A stretch of DNA of 64,000 nt from Jutongia huaianensis (lineage in GTDB: Bacteria; Bacillota; Clostridia; Lachnospirales; Lachnospiraceae), in contig NZ_JACRSX010000017.1 in assembly GCF_014384985.1 (NCBI RefSeq), forward strand, positions 1 to 64,000, written 5' to 3'. A program made the position numbers and the translations under genes. A model generated the notes under the pieces. That model worked only from the letters and a program-made list of their open reading frames with translations, did not search any database and was not told the DNA's origin. Shown here piece after piece: positions 51,053 to 59,264 of this stretch. Numbering within the stretch: position 1 is the first letter of the stretch; every line of letters starts with the position of its first letter.

Positions 51053-51370
51053 AATAAAAAAGACCTTCATCCTAAACAGGATGAAAGCCGTAACATTCAT
51101 AACCACCTATTTAATCTGTACGGAAAATGGGGCAGTGAAATTCTTTGCCCTTGTGTACACCACATTGTACGCAATAACGATTCGATACATACCCCTATAA
51201 CGGCGGGATCCGTCAGGCTGTACTGATAACACAACGTTCCAGTCTGCAACTCAGGAGTGATCTTCCCTCATCTATCCAAGAGAATACTCTCTATGCATCC
51301 GGTTCGCACTATCCCGGACTCACTGAAGCGTTTCCAAACAAGGTACTGTCTCCGTCACAGTTTTTCACTA
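51053..51370 (-). ncRNA. Isoleucine-specific T-box leader of ileS
   Basis: On the minus strand the leader has the Stem I elements AGTGAGTCCGGGATAGTG and GAACCGG. A specifier loop follows with ATC (Ile; + strand 51259-51261) in GATCACTCCTGAGTTGCAG. A T-box bulge reads TGTGGTGTACACA (+ strand 51150-51162), whose TGGT can pair with the ACCA end of tRNA-Ile. A terminator at 51053-51085 has stem TTCATCCT / AGGATGAA followed by GGTCTTTTTT. Uncharged tRNA-Ile should favour antitermination and raise ileS expression. About 120 nt between terminator and ileS is otherwise featureless. Confidence 0.85.
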
Positions 51371-51377
51371 TAGTTTT

Positions 51378-51406
51378 ATATTAGTATCCTTTTCGCTGCT
51401 TGTCAA
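51378..51406 (-). promoter_or_regulatory. Promoter of the T-box/ileS transcript
   Basis: Minus strand TTGACA (51401-51406), 17-nt spacer, TAATAT (51378-51383). The transcript would start near 51370. Confidence 0.85.
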
Positions 51407-51517
51407 CCGCCAACGGTTAAATTCATAAACAAATTATTGTTCTCCCGTTACATCTGCAGGAGTAAATCTTTCCCAGACACTTCCGGTTCAGCCTCAAAGC
51501 CTTACATACAATAAAAT

Positions 51518-51856
51518 TTAACTATCCTTCCCTTTCAGCTTTGTTGCCGACATCCGGACCATCTCAAAAATATATTCTTTGACACGATCGTCTGCACGGC
51601 GGTACAGTTCCAGAAGGCGTAGTTCATCATCCGTAAATGTCATGGAATCTATTCCAAGAAAATAACCTATCAGCACATCCATTCCCTTTGCAATGTTTTC
51701 CAAAGTACCATTCGGAATAGATATTTTTCCATTCTCATAACGACTTAATGTTTGCTGTGTCATATGAAATTTTCTTGCAAATTTATCCTGAGTAAGTCCG
51801 TTTTCCCTACGGATATTACGAACTCTCATTCCAATTTCTTTGTCACTTAAAGCCAT
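51518..51856 (-). CDS. XRE-family HTH regulator, 112 aa
   Basis: Residues about 10-64 form an XRE/Cro helix-turn-helix (MRVRNIRRENGLTQDKFARK, MTQQTLSRYENGKISIP, LENIAKGMDVLIGYFLG). A short helical C-terminus (DDELRLLELYRRADDRVKEYIFEMV) is typical of phage- or plasmid-like repressors and likely dimerises. It is transcribed away from the HAAS/PadR cassette across a 356-nt AT-rich gap (51857-52212). It could control that cassette or itself. No integrase or other phage gene is near. Confidence 0.87.
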   Translation of the reverse strand: MALSDKEIGMRVRNIRRENGLTQDKFARKFHMTQQTLSRYENGKISIPNGTLENIAKGMDVLIGYFLGIDSMTFTDDELRLLELYRRADDRVKEYIFEMVRMSATKLKGKDS

Positions 51857-52153
51857 ATATACACCTTCTATATTTTAACTAATGCCCATTTCTGCTGCAT
51901 ATTTTTTCTTTATGTATCTGATATATACGATTATACTTGTGTAATATGGTTAATTTTATTCTGTTTGCGTTTGCGTATAATCTTATAGAGAGTATATTCT
52001 TTTTTCGAGCAAAAAAAACTCTTGTCTGATATTTATTTTTTTGATAAAATCAATTTTTGCAAACATACAAATTAGGAAAATGAACTAAAAATATTTTTCA
52101 TCTTTTTTATTGTTTGAATATGATTAAACACAATGTTTTTTATGCCAATGTAT

Positions 52154-52181
52154 TTGCAAAAAATATTAGATTTGTTATGAT
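52154..52181 (+). promoter_or_regulatory. Possible promoter of the HAAS/secreted-protein operon
   Basis: TTGCAA (52154-52159), 16-nt spacer, TATGAT (52176-52181), 32 nt before the ATG. The 51857-52212 gap is strongly AT-rich with several A/T tracts and holds no ORF I can support. Confidence 0.55.
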
Positions 52182-52212
52182 AAAAATGTAACTTAAGAGG
52201 AGGCGGATTTTG

Positions 52213-52656
52213 ATGAACTCTTTTAATCGGGAACAATATCTGAAACAATTACGGATGTACTACTCCGGAGACCGTAATGATACAGAACAGTTTCTCGAAG
52301 AGATGAGCGATTCTTTGGACTGTTATCTGAAAGAACATCCTTCTGCTACGACAGTGGAAATCTTTCATCATTTCGGACATCCAAAAGAACTTGAGGAACA
52401 ATATGAGGAAGCTGTTGCAGCACAACACAGGGAGCATAAAAAACAGTTTTTCAAAACTGTGATCATTGCGATCTTTGCTGCATGTCTGTTAATTTTGGGA
52501 GCATTTATTCTTCATTCCTGCGAAATACTTAACGAAGTTAATGGACATTCCGAAGTGATTTTAAAAGAAGAAAAGGCAAAAGATGCCAAACCAGATAATT
52601 ACAGCCGCACTAAGAATGTCCCCTCCGACAAACCACGAGTTCATATTATCGAATAG
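52213..52656 (+). CDS. HAAS-like membrane protein, 147 aa
   Basis: Start is the ATG at 52213 behind GAGGAGGCGG. The N-terminal ~75 residues (REQYLKQLRMYYSGDRNDTE...EMSDSLDCYLKEHP, TTVEIFHHFGHPKELEEQYEEAV) have the pattern of the HAAS/DUF1700-type signalling domain. One membrane helix (about 80-100) and a short polar outer tail follow. HAAS proteins commonly sit with PadR regulators in Firmicutes and are thought to help sense envelope state. Here a PadR gene lies three genes downstream. The outside tail has no recognised domain. HAAS assignment is inference. Confidence 0.75.
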   Translation: MNSFNREQYLKQLRMYYSGDRNDTEQFLEEMSDSLDCYLKEHPSATTVEIFHHFGHPKELEEQYEEAVAAQHREHKKQFFKTVIIAIFAACLLILGAFILHSCEILNEVNGHSEVILKEEKAKDAKPDNYSRTKNVPSDKPRVHIIE

Positions 52657-52667
52657 GAGGAATTACT

Positions 52668-53159
52668 ATGAAAAAACTTTTTAAAGCACTCACTTGTTTT
52701 GCACTTTCTCTTTCTATGCTGGCATCAATCCTACTTACAGCAGTTCCGGCATCCGCATCGTCAGATGTCACAACAGTCTCAGAGGAAACCATCCAGTTAG
52801 AGGATGGGGCATACTGCATTGTGACAACAACCGAAACTATGATCCCATCTGTAGCACGCGGAAAAACGAAGACAAAAGGGGCACAAAAAGCATATCGATA
52901 CTACAATGCCAGCGATGTTCTCGTATGGGAATATATTCTTCATGCTACATTTATGTATGATGACTATCTTGTTGTATGCTCTGATACATCTAATGAAATC
53001 AATATATATAACCCAAAAAGATGGATCTATGAAGGTGGAAAGCATTGGAAACAGGGCAATACCGCTTACGGTCGGGCAACAATTCACTTAATTGCAACCA
53101 CCACTTCAAAAACTGTTAATTTACAGATTTCATGTAGTAAACATGGTGTTCTGAGCTAA
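52668..53159 (+). CDS. Small secreted protein of unknown function, 163 aa
   Basis: A Sec signal peptide (KKLFKALTCFALSLSMLASIL..., cleavage near PASAS at about 30) precedes a ~130-residue beta-rich domain with aromatic-rich strands (YRYYNASDVLVWEYILHATF, IYNPKRWIYEGGKHWK, ATIHLIATTTSKTVNLQI). A single Cys pair (VVCS, QISC) could form a disulfide. No known enzyme motif. The gene lies between two HAAS-like membrane genes (11- and 15-nt gaps), so it probably works at the same membrane site. I recall similar Lachnospiraceae proteins filed as a DUF (DUF6147-like), low certainty. Confidence 0.8.
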   Translation: MKKLFKALTCFALSLSMLASILLTAVPASASSDVTTVSEETIQLEDGAYCIVTTTETMIPSVARGKTKTKGAQKAYRYYNASDVLVWEYILHATFMYDDYLVVCSDTSNEINIYNPKRWIYEGGKHWKQGNTAYGRATIHLIATTTSKTVNLQISCSKHGVLS

Positions 53160-53174
53160 CAGAAAGGAATATTC

Positions 53175-53531
53175 ATGCGCTCATTTCTATTAACCCGGCG
53201 ATTGTATTTTCTCAGCCGCACTTTAATTCGGCATAAGTTTTCAACGTCAGAAGTCAATCATACCAAGGACGATATATCTCCGGCATGTTTATCACTTTAC
53301 AGTGATATGTTGCAATACAGTGAAGAACATCCTGATTATGGATACCGTGAAATTTATTGTCACTTTGTTGACGATGATACACGGAAGATGCTCGACCTAA
53401 GACGCCGTCAAAAAATCCTGTTGGCAATTGCTATAGGCTGTATCGCTATTATTGTCATTGGATATTTTGTTTTAAATCGGCTTACAGCATATCTTTTAGA
53501 AAATGTTCCAATTTCTTATATTAAGGTGTGA
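53175..53531 (+). CDS. Second HAAS-like membrane protein, 118 aa
   Basis: It opens with a basic, aromatic segment (SFLLTRRLYFLSRTLIRHKF), then a short soluble part (ACLSLYSDMLQYSEEHPDYGYREIYCHFVDDDTRKML) that repeats the 'xxY.EEHPxxxYxEIxxHF' pattern of the gene at 52213 (LKEHPSATTVEIFHHFG). One membrane helix (about 82-102) and a very short outer end follow. The shared pattern suggests duplication. Start ATG has AAAGGAAT. It lies 15 nt after the secreted-protein gene. Confidence 0.75.
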   Translation: MRSFLLTRRLYFLSRTLIRHKFSTSEVNHTKDDISPACLSLYSDMLQYSEEHPDYGYREIYCHFVDDDTRKMLDLRRRQKILLAIAIGCIAIIVIGYFVLNRLTAYLLENVPISYIKV

Positions 53532-53557
53532 CATTTTTTCTAAATATGTGTTATAAT
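53528..53557 (+). promoter_or_regulatory. Promoter of the PadR gene
   Basis: GTGACA (53528-53533), 18-nt spacer, TATAAT (53552-53557), just after the previous stop. Flanking ATGT...ACAT (53546 to 53567) could be an operator. Confidence 0.6.
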
Positions 53558-53598
53558 GAGAGATACATAAAAAACTATAGAAAGTTGGATGGATAGCG

Positions 53599-53964
53599 AT
53601 GGGCATAAAAGATAATTTAAAGCGTGGAACTATTGAAATGATCCTTTTGCATTTACTGGAGCAGGAAGATAAGTATGGATACCAGTTATCACAGGATCTC
53701 GAAAAACAGAGTGAGGGCGATTACCAGTTAAATGAAGCTACAATGTACCCAACACTCTACCGTTTAAAAAAGAATGGTTATCTTGACGAGCGTAAGGTTC
53801 AGGTGGTTGGAAAGCGTTTCCGTGTCTACTATCACCTGACAGAGGCCGGCAAGCAGCATCTTGAGGAAACAAAACGAGAGTATTACAGCGTTTGTGCTTC
53901 TGTAGAGAAGGTGCTTTCTTATCAGGAGCGTGCTTCTGTCACCCCCTCCGGAACCGAAGGATGA
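53599..53964 (+). CDS. PadR-family transcriptional regulator
   Basis: 121 residues. Winged-helix PadR domain: NLKRGTIEMILLHLLEQEDKYGYQLSQDLEK, LNEATMYPTLYRLKKNGYL, then VVGKRFRVYYHLTEAGKQHLEETK. A short C-terminal helix follows. PadR proteins are repressors that leave DNA on stress or ligand signals and often control HAAS-type membrane genes. It has its own promoter although it follows the cassette, so it may regulate both itself and the upstream operon. Start ATG has GGATGG upstream. Confidence 0.9.
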   Translation: MGIKDNLKRGTIEMILLHLLEQEDKYGYQLSQDLEKQSEGDYQLNEATMYPTLYRLKKNGYLDERKVQVVGKRFRVYYHLTEAGKQHLEETKREYYSVCASVEKVLSYQERASVTPSGTEG

Positions 53965-53990
53965 TCATTAAACTTTAAAACAATCAAATA

Positions 53991-54029
53991 AGGGGAGGAT
54001 TTATTTCAAATAGAAATAGATTCTCCCCT
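53991..54029. terminator. Terminator after the PadR gene
   Basis: A 7-bp GC-rich stem AGGGGAG / CTCCCCT with extra internal pairing, 26 nt past the PadR stop and 30 nt from the convergent MYG1 gene end. The U-tract is short on either strand. Confidence 0.5.
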
Positions 54030-54059
54030 ATAAGTGTTTCTATACAGTATTTATTCAAT

Positions 54060-54911
54060 TTATCTGTTTTGTTCTAACGATATCACAGCCATTTTTATAG
54101 CATCTTCTTTTGTATCCGCAGCTCCCATAAAGCCTGTCGCATGGCAAAACCGTGCAGTAGCTACACCGCTGACACCCGGAAGCTCTGAAGGATCACACCC
54201 CCACCACTCCTTAGGAAAATCACAGACAAGACTCCGATCCTCTTTGGATTTTGGTACACCCTGTACGCTATATCCTCCCCGATTCGATGGATATACCGTA
54301 AACTGATAGCTGCTGCCAATCACATCCCGTTTCCATGGTACATAGCACGGCAGGATCAGAATCTCTCCATCACTCTCCTCCATAGCTTTTTTCACCACAT
54401 CGGATGCCCGGCGAAGTCCCTGTATACTCTCTATATATCGAATCAGAATCTTCTCCGCAAAGGCTTCTGCCTCCCAGAATCGATCATCATAGGAAGCATC
54501 CGAATCCCAGCCCGGATTAAACTTTTCCATAAGCTCTGACAGGATATTCTCAGATCCTGTATTATCTGATTCATCCAATGGCTGAATAAACTTCTCATCG
54601 AAATCAGCCGCCTCCTGCTCTGTCAGGAAGCAGGTGCCAAATTCTCTCCAAAGAAGTCCAAATGCCGCATAGGGCACACCATTCTCACGAATATCTTTGT
54701 CCTGCTGATGATGGTCGTACTTTCCTCTTCCAATATCATATACAATGCCATCGAAATCCTCCGGTACATCAAATCCACGCGTCACCTCAATCGCAGGATT
54801 CAACAGGCGTAAAAACGCCGTAGAAAACACGTCATCCGCATGAAATTTAGCTCCATGAGTAAATCCATGATCCGGCACAAGTCCGGTAACCTCTTTTTCA
54901 AATTCTATCAT
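54060..54911 (-). CDS. MYG1-family (UPF0160, DHH-like) protein
   Basis: 283 residues. It has the MYG1/DHH-like metal motifs: THGAKFHADDVFSTAFLR (H-x-D-D), VYDIGRGKYDHHQQD (DHH-like) and the later region GLRRASDVVKKAM. Family members are metal-dependent phosphoesterases; the eukaryotic MYG1 protein is described as a 3'-5' RNA exonuclease. The bacterial role is not established. Its ATG lies 2 nt after the DUF2442 stop, so it is the last gene of a DUF4160-DUF2442-MYG1 operon. Confidence 0.88.
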   Translation of the reverse strand: MIEFEKEVTGLVPDHGFTHGAKFHADDVFSTAFLRLLNPAIEVTRGFDVPEDFDGIVYDIGRGKYDHHQQDKDIRENGVPYAAFGLLWREFGTCFLTEQEAADFDEKFIQPLDESDNTGSENILSELMEKFNPGWDSDASYDDRFWEAEAFAEKILIRYIESIQGLRRASDVVKKAMEESDGEILILPCYVPWKRDVIGSSYQFTVYPSNRGGYSVQGVPKSKEDRSLVCDFPKEWWGCDPSELPGVSGVATARFCHATGFMGAADTKEDAIKMAVISLEQNR

Positions 54912-54913
54912 AA

Positions 54914-55195
54914 TTACGTTGTCCTCCTGGTCTGTAGTTCCCCTAATATTCTCTCTTTTCCAAATTCATAAATTGTATCACTTGGAAGATCAATTCTATC
55001 ATTCCAATAAATACAGGTTCTGCTTTGATCTAATTGTACCTGTAAGAATAACCCATGTATACTTTCTAAATCCTGAAAATCAGCAATAGTATTAATATCA
55101 TCTTTCACATCATAATAAACCGTCTTTCCATCATCAAATACTACATATAAAATGAAATTCTCCAACGGTTTTACACTTTTTATTTTTGGTATCAT
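54914..55195 (-). CDS. DUF2442 protein
   Basis: 93 residues from the ATG at 55195 (TTTGGAGGGATTCT upstream; the longer frame overlaps the previous gene). It begins IPKIKSVKPLENFILYVVFDDGK and continues VYYDVKDDI, the typical DUF2442 start, followed by RIDLPSDTIYEFGK. DUF2442 proteins are regularly paired with DUF4160 proteins in what are thought to be toxin-antitoxin or regulatory modules; a DUF4160 gene lies 26 nt upstream. Confidence 0.85.
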   Translation of the reverse strand: MIPKIKSVKPLENFILYVVFDDGKTVYYDVKDDINTIADFQDLESIHGLFLQVQLDQSRTCIYWNDRIDLPSDTIYEFGKERILGELQTRRTT

Positions 55196-55221
55196 AGAAT
55201 CCCTCCAAACATTAAAACCGC

Positions 55222-55473
55222 TTATAATGGTGGTAATTTTCTCAAATTTTGACTCTCCCACATCTCCAACAAATCTTCCTGATTATGAAGCAGCCACTCT
55301 TTTACAAGTTCCTGTGCTCTCTTCGGTAAGTCCCCCTCTGTCATTTCCATAGTCCTTAAATCAAAAATACCTACATGCTCACCATATAATGCATGTATAT
55401 GGCTTGGTTCATGCTCTTTCGGCTTAAAAAACATCTTAATAATAATTCCATAAAATCTGCTAATTTCCGGCAA
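55222..55473 (-). CDS. DUF4160 protein (TTG start)
   Basis: 83 residues starting at TTG 55473, which has AAGGAGATG at the right distance; no ATG fits. The family core is clear: PEISRFYGIIIKMFFKPKEHEPSHIHALYGE, with the conserved HxPxHxH-like segment, then EGDLPKRAQELVKEWLLHNQEDLLEMWE. DUF4160 is often listed as a putative toxin-like partner of DUF2442. It heads the three-gene operon; a rare start codon may keep expression low. Confidence 0.85.
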   Translation of the reverse strand: MPEISRFYGIIIKMFFKPKEHEPSHIHALYGEHVGIFDLRTMEMTEGDLPKRAQELVKEWLLHNQEDLLEMWESQNLRKLPPL

Positions 55474-55571
55474 GCCTTCATCTCCTTTTCTACAATGCTT
55501 TGTTTTAATAATCCGATATCATTATAATCTATTTTAAATTCCTTGTATATACAATATACATCATCAAACAA

Positions 55572-55597
55572 CAAAAAGCCCCTGTTGCGAGGCTTTT
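55572..55597 (-). terminator. Terminator after icd
   Basis: An 8-bp stem AAAAAGCC / GGCTTTTT with a 10-nt loop, 55 nt past the icd stop; on the minus strand it ends in GGCTTTTTGTTG. Confidence 0.75.
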
Positions 55598-55651
55598 TGC
55601 TTCCATACGGATCTCTATTCTATGATTTTGTTTTTTATGCAAGAATGCCTG

Positions 55652-56860
55652 TTACAGCATTGTTTCCAGGGACTCACGGACTGCCTTGATAAATCCCTCA
55701 CTGTTTAATACCGTAACGTCCTTCATACTGGTGATCAGCGCCAGATCCTTTGTCATCTTTCCACTCTCAATCGTAGAAAGTGTTGCTTTCTCAAGCTTGT
55801 CGGCGAATGCCATCAGCTCCGGAATGTTGTCCAGCTCACCACGCTTGCGAAGAGCACCTGTCCAGGCAAAGATTGTTGCTACAGAGTTTGTTGATGTCTC
55901 CTCGCCCTTCAAATGCTTATAATAATGTCTCTGAACGGTTCCATGGGCAGCCTCATACTCATATACACCGGAAGGAGAAACCAGTACAGAAGTCATCATT
56001 GCCAGAGAACCACATGCAGAGGAAACCATATCGCTCATAACATCTCCGTCGTAGTTCTTGCAGGCCCAGATAAATCCACCCTTTGCCTTCATAACGCGGG
56101 CAACGGCATCATCGATCAGAGTATAGAAATACTCAATACCGGCTGCCTCAAATTTGTCCTTGTATTCCTTATCATAGATATCCTGGAAAATATCTTTAAA
56201 ATTATGATCATAAATCTTTGAAATCGTATCCTTGGTTGCAAACCACAGATCCTGCTTTGTATCCAATGCGTAGTTAAAGCATGCCTTTGCAAAGCTTGTG
56301 ATGGATTTGTCTGTATTGTGGATACCCTGAATAATACCCGGTCCATCAAACTCCTGAATCGTCTGACGAATCTCTTTGCCGTCCGCACCGGTAAATACGA
56401 GCTCTGCTTTACCTGCGCCAGGCACCTTGATCTCTGTATTTTTATAAACATCTCCATAGGCATGACGTGCCAATGTGATCGGCTTTTCCCAGTTCTTTAC
56501 ACAAGGCTCGATGCCCTTTACCTGAATTGGTGCACGGAAAACAGTACCGTCCAGCGCTGCACGGATCGTACCATTTGGAGACTTCCACATTTCCTTCAGA
56601 TTATACTCTGTCATACGAGCTGCATTCGGTGTAATCGTTGCACATTTTACAGCAACACCATACTTTTTGGTTGCCTCTGCAGAGTCGATCGTTACCTGAT
56701 CGTTTGTCTCATTACGGTACTCCAGTCCGAGATCATAATACTCTGTCTTCAGATCAATAAAAGGAAGAAGCAGCTCATCCTTGATCATTTTCCAGAGAAT
56801 TCTGGTCATCTCGTCGCCATCCATCTCAACTAACGGTGTCTTCATCTCGATCTTTGCCAT
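55652..56860 (-). CDS. icd: NADP-dependent isocitrate dehydrogenase
   Basis: 402 residues from the ATG at 56860, with GGAGGATAATGAC upstream; a longer frame has no ribosome site. It belongs to the dimeric, eukaryote-like IDH subfamily: [25 protein letters not shown], substrate residues in [18 protein letters not shown], metal-binding [28 protein letters not shown] and [15 protein letters not shown] with the NADP-type HGT. It decarboxylates isocitrate to 2-oxoglutarate, giving NADPH for biosynthesis. No citrate synthase or aconitase gene adjoins it. Monocistronic. Confidence 0.95.
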   Translation of the reverse strand: MAKIEMKTPLVEMDGDEMTRILWKMIKDELLLPFIDLKTEYYDLGLEYRNETNDQVTIDSAEATKKYGVAVKCATITPNAARMTEYNLKEMWKSPNGTIRAALDGTVFRAPIQVKGIEPCVKNWEKPITLARHAYGDVYKNTEIKVPGAGKAELVFTGADGKEIRQTIQEFDGPGIIQGIHNTDKSITSFAKACFNYALDTKQDLWFATKDTISKIYDHNFKDIFQDIYDKEYKDKFEAAGIEYFYTLIDDAVARVMKAKGGFIWACKNYDGDVMSDMVSSACGSLAMMTSVLVSPSGVYEYEAAHGTVQRHYYKHLKGEETSTNSVATIFAWTGALRKRGELDNIPELMAFADKLEKATLSTIESGKMTKDLALITSMKDVTVLNSEGFIKAVRESLETML

Positions 56861-57086
56861 GTCATTATCCTCCATTTTTGCAATATGTATGCCGGATTTA
56901 TTGAAAATCTCCGGCAAATGTTTCGTATACTGATACACATGTATGCATTAGAACATCACTCTCTTTAACTATACCACAAAAAAGCATGATGCACAAATTG
57001 GTTTCCGGAGATTTCCGAATTTTCCGTGATATTTACTGGAAAAAATTTATATTTTCGTGCAATGTTCCAAAAATATAACGTCCCTA

Positions 57087-57115
57087 TTGACCTTTGCAAT
57101 GCGTGGTGTTATACT
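57087..57115 (+). promoter_or_regulatory. Promoter of the Big2-domain protein gene
   Basis: TTGACC (57087-57092), 17-nt spacer, TATACT (57110-57115), 47 nt before the ATG at 57162. The 300-nt gap 56861-57161 holds nothing else that I recognise. Confidence 0.75.
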
Positions 57116-57161
57116 CCAGACACTTTACAATATTTCTCCCCCGGCAAGGAGGGAGTTCTCT

Positions 57162-57974
57162 ATGAAACATTCATTATCATTTCGACGATATCTTCTCGTC
57201 ATACTCACGACACTGTCAATCCTTCTGGGACTTTTCAGCATTCCCATCGTCTCCTGCAAAGCCGCAGCCAGATCCACAGGAAAAACAGTTTCCAGACCTA
57301 AGATCACATTAAATACCAGACAGATATCCATGGAAAACGGAGAAATTTTTTCACTTCGGGCATCTGTATCCAACGGCACCTGTCCTGTCTACCGCAGCAA
57401 CAAAAAGGGTGTTGCCGTCGTGGACAGCAATGGCGTGATCACCGCCTGCAAACCGGGTACTGCCATAATCTCTGTCAAAGCAGCAAAAACCACGGTTACC
57501 TGTCGCGTTACGGTTAAAAAACCCGTGATCAAACTGAATCACATCTATGCAAAGCTTTTTCGATGCCAGCAGATCCAGCTGACCGCCGAGGTATCTTCCG
57601 GGATCCAGCCATCATGGAAATCCAGCCGTCCCCGCATCGCAACTGTCAACGACAATGGACTTGTGTGCGCCCGGAAACACGGCACCACAATCATTACCGC
57701 CAAAGCGGATGGCGTATCCAAAACCTGCGAGATTGAGGTAGAATCTCCAACCATTCGTATATCTTCTACTTCTCTGACCATGAAAGCCGGAGAAACGCGT
57801 ACACTCGATTATATGGTCTCCAGTGGCAATGCACCACTGATCAAATCAAACAAGCCAAATATCGTCCAGGTAGATCAGCTTGGCAATCTTACTGCCCGAA
57901 GTGCAGGAACTGCTGTCATTTCCTTTACCGAAGATGGCACAAAAGAAACCTGCACTGTCCGGGTTCTGAAATAG
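57162..57974 (+). CDS. Secreted protein with three Big2 (Ig-like) domains
   Basis: 270 residues from the ATG at 57162 (AAGGAGGGAG upstream). A signal peptide (about 1-32, ending near SCKAAA) is followed by three BIG2-type Ig-like repeats. Each has the pattern 'I.L....L..GE...L.A.VSNG..P.....N...V.VD..G.ITA...GTAIIS.KA...T.TC.V.V' (about 45-120, 125-198 and 200-270). No anchor signal, enzyme domain or membrane end is seen. Such modules are common in surface adhesins and in wall-associated scaffolds. The ligand is unknown. It stands alone behind a consensus promoter. Confidence 0.87.
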   Translation: MKHSLSFRRYLLVILTTLSILLGLFSIPIVSCKAAARSTGKTVSRPKITLNTRQISMENGEIFSLRASVSNGTCPVYRSNKKGVAVVDSNGVITACKPGTAIISVKAAKTTVTCRVTVKKPVIKLNHIYAKLFRCQQIQLTAEVSSGIQPSWKSSRPRIATVNDNGLVCARKHGTTIITAKADGVSKTCEIEVESPTIRISSTSLTMKAGETRTLDYMVSSGNAPLIKSNKPNIVQVDQLGNLTARSAGTAVISFTEDGTKETCTVRVLK

Positions 57975-58064
57975 GATAATATTTACCCCAAAACCAATAG
58001 AATACAAAACGGAGGGAGAAATATTGTAAGGTATTTTTTCTTTGTGACATATCAATCCGTCAGC

Positions 58065-58093
58065 TTGTAAACACACCATAAATCCGCTATACT
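58065..58093 (+). promoter_or_regulatory. Promoter of the S1-domain protein gene
   Basis: TTGTAA (58065-58070), 17-nt spacer, TATACT (58088-58093), about 97 nt before the ATG. A tiny frame (ATG 58117 to TAA 58152, 11 codons) lies in the leader. Confidence 0.65.
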
Positions 58094-58189
58094 ACAATCA
58101 GGAAGTCGGTGAAGGGATGGAAGAAATGACAGAAAAAGAATTGATCACTTAAGTTTATAACAAACATTTCTGCGGAATGGAGGATTTAT

Positions 58190-59119
58190 ATGAGTGAAGA
58201 AAAGAGTATGAAGGATTACGAAAACGAGCTGGAGCGTTCCTTTCAGGTACTGCGCGAGGGTGATATTCTGGATGTGACCGTGATCGGCGTTTCCGACACA
58301 GAAGTAACGGTTGATCTGAATTATTATACAGAAGGCATTATCCCGATCGAAGAGTGCAGCGACGATCCATCCTTTTCTATTAAAAAGGATATGATCATCG
58401 GGGATGTGATCCAGGCTATGGTACTGGACCCGGAAAATGCCAGTGGTAATGTAATTCTTTCCAGAAAAGAAGCAAACCGTGTGCTGGTATGGGATGAATT
58501 AAAAGAGGATATGGCAGACGGAACCGTTTTTGACGTAAAGATCACAGAGGCAGTCCCTGCCGGCGTTGTTGGTTATGTCCGGGGAATCCGTGCATTTATC
58601 CCGGCTTCACAGCTTGCCCTCACCTATGTGGAGGACACGGAAAGTTATGTCGGAATGACTGTGCAGGCCGTGATCATCACGGTAGAAAAGGATATCCAGA
58701 AGCTGGTACTCTCTGCCAAAATGATCCAGAAGGAAAGAGCCCTGGCAGAAAAGACACAACATATCGGACGGCTGACCACCGGAGATCTTGTGGAGGGGCC
58801 GGTAACCCGTATGGAATCCTATGGTGTATTTATCGATATTGGAGAAGGACTGACCGGGCTCTGTCACATTTCCCAGATCACCAATAAATTTATCAAATCT
58901 CCAAAGGAAGAACTAAAAATGGGACAGGTAGTAAAAGCAAAGATCCTGAAGATTGAAGGGGATCGTATTTCACTGAGTATCAAAGCTCTCCGTGAGGATG
59001 AGCCTGATACCGGGGAAGAATCCTATGAGATCCCTGAAGCATATTCTGCTGACAGTGCAGATAAGGATCAGGATACCAGCCCTTTTGCAAAGCTTTTACA
59101 GGGGATCAAATTGGAATAA
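58190..59119 (+). CDS. S1 RNA-binding domain protein (RpsA-like), three S1 domains
   Basis: 309 residues with three consecutive S1/OB folds: about 22-90 (GDILDVTVIGVSDTEVTVDL), 108-173 (GTVFDVKITEAVPAGVVGYVRGIRAFIPASQL) and 192-260 (GDLVEGPVTRMESYGVFIDIGEGLTGLCHISQI). An acidic tail follows. Gram-negative S1 has six domains; Clostridia have three- to four-domain homologues, sometimes fused to ispH. Here it is free-standing. Likely role: RNA binding during translation initiation or mRNA protection. The start has GGAATGGAGGA upstream. Confidence 0.9.
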   Translation: MSEEKSMKDYENELERSFQVLREGDILDVTVIGVSDTEVTVDLNYYTEGIIPIEECSDDPSFSIKKDMIIGDVIQAMVLDPENASGNVILSRKEANRVLVWDELKEDMADGTVFDVKITEAVPAGVVGYVRGIRAFIPASQLALTYVEDTESYVGMTVQAVIITVEKDIQKLVLSAKMIQKERALAEKTQHIGRLTTGDLVEGPVTRMESYGVFIDIGEGLTGLCHISQITNKFIKSPKEELKMGQVVKAKILKIEGDRISLSIKALREDEPDTGEESYEIPEAYSADSADKDQDTSPFAKLLQGIKLE

Positions 59120-59127
59120 GAATTCTA

Positions 59128-59156
59128 TTGACAGACCATTTGCCCCATTTTACAAT
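59128..59156 (+). promoter_or_regulatory. Promoter of the flavodiiron protein gene
   Basis: TTGACA (59128-59133), 17-nt spacer, TACAAT (59151-59156), 9 nt past the S1 gene. A hairpin AACGCAG...CTGCGTT lies in the 110-nt leader. Confidence 0.8.
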
Positions 59157-59264
59157 AGAAATCAATTGGAGCATAACAATGTCTCCAGGATGATCACAAC
59201 GCAGTATCCGGCGCACAGCTGCTGCGTTTAAAATAATATACCGTGCGCAGAAACGAGGTTACTT

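Noticed and set aside
58117..58152. 11-codon frame in the S1-gene leader, possible leader peptide
   Set aside because: No run of regulatory codons, no attenuator pairing and only a weak ribosome site; not enough to call it.
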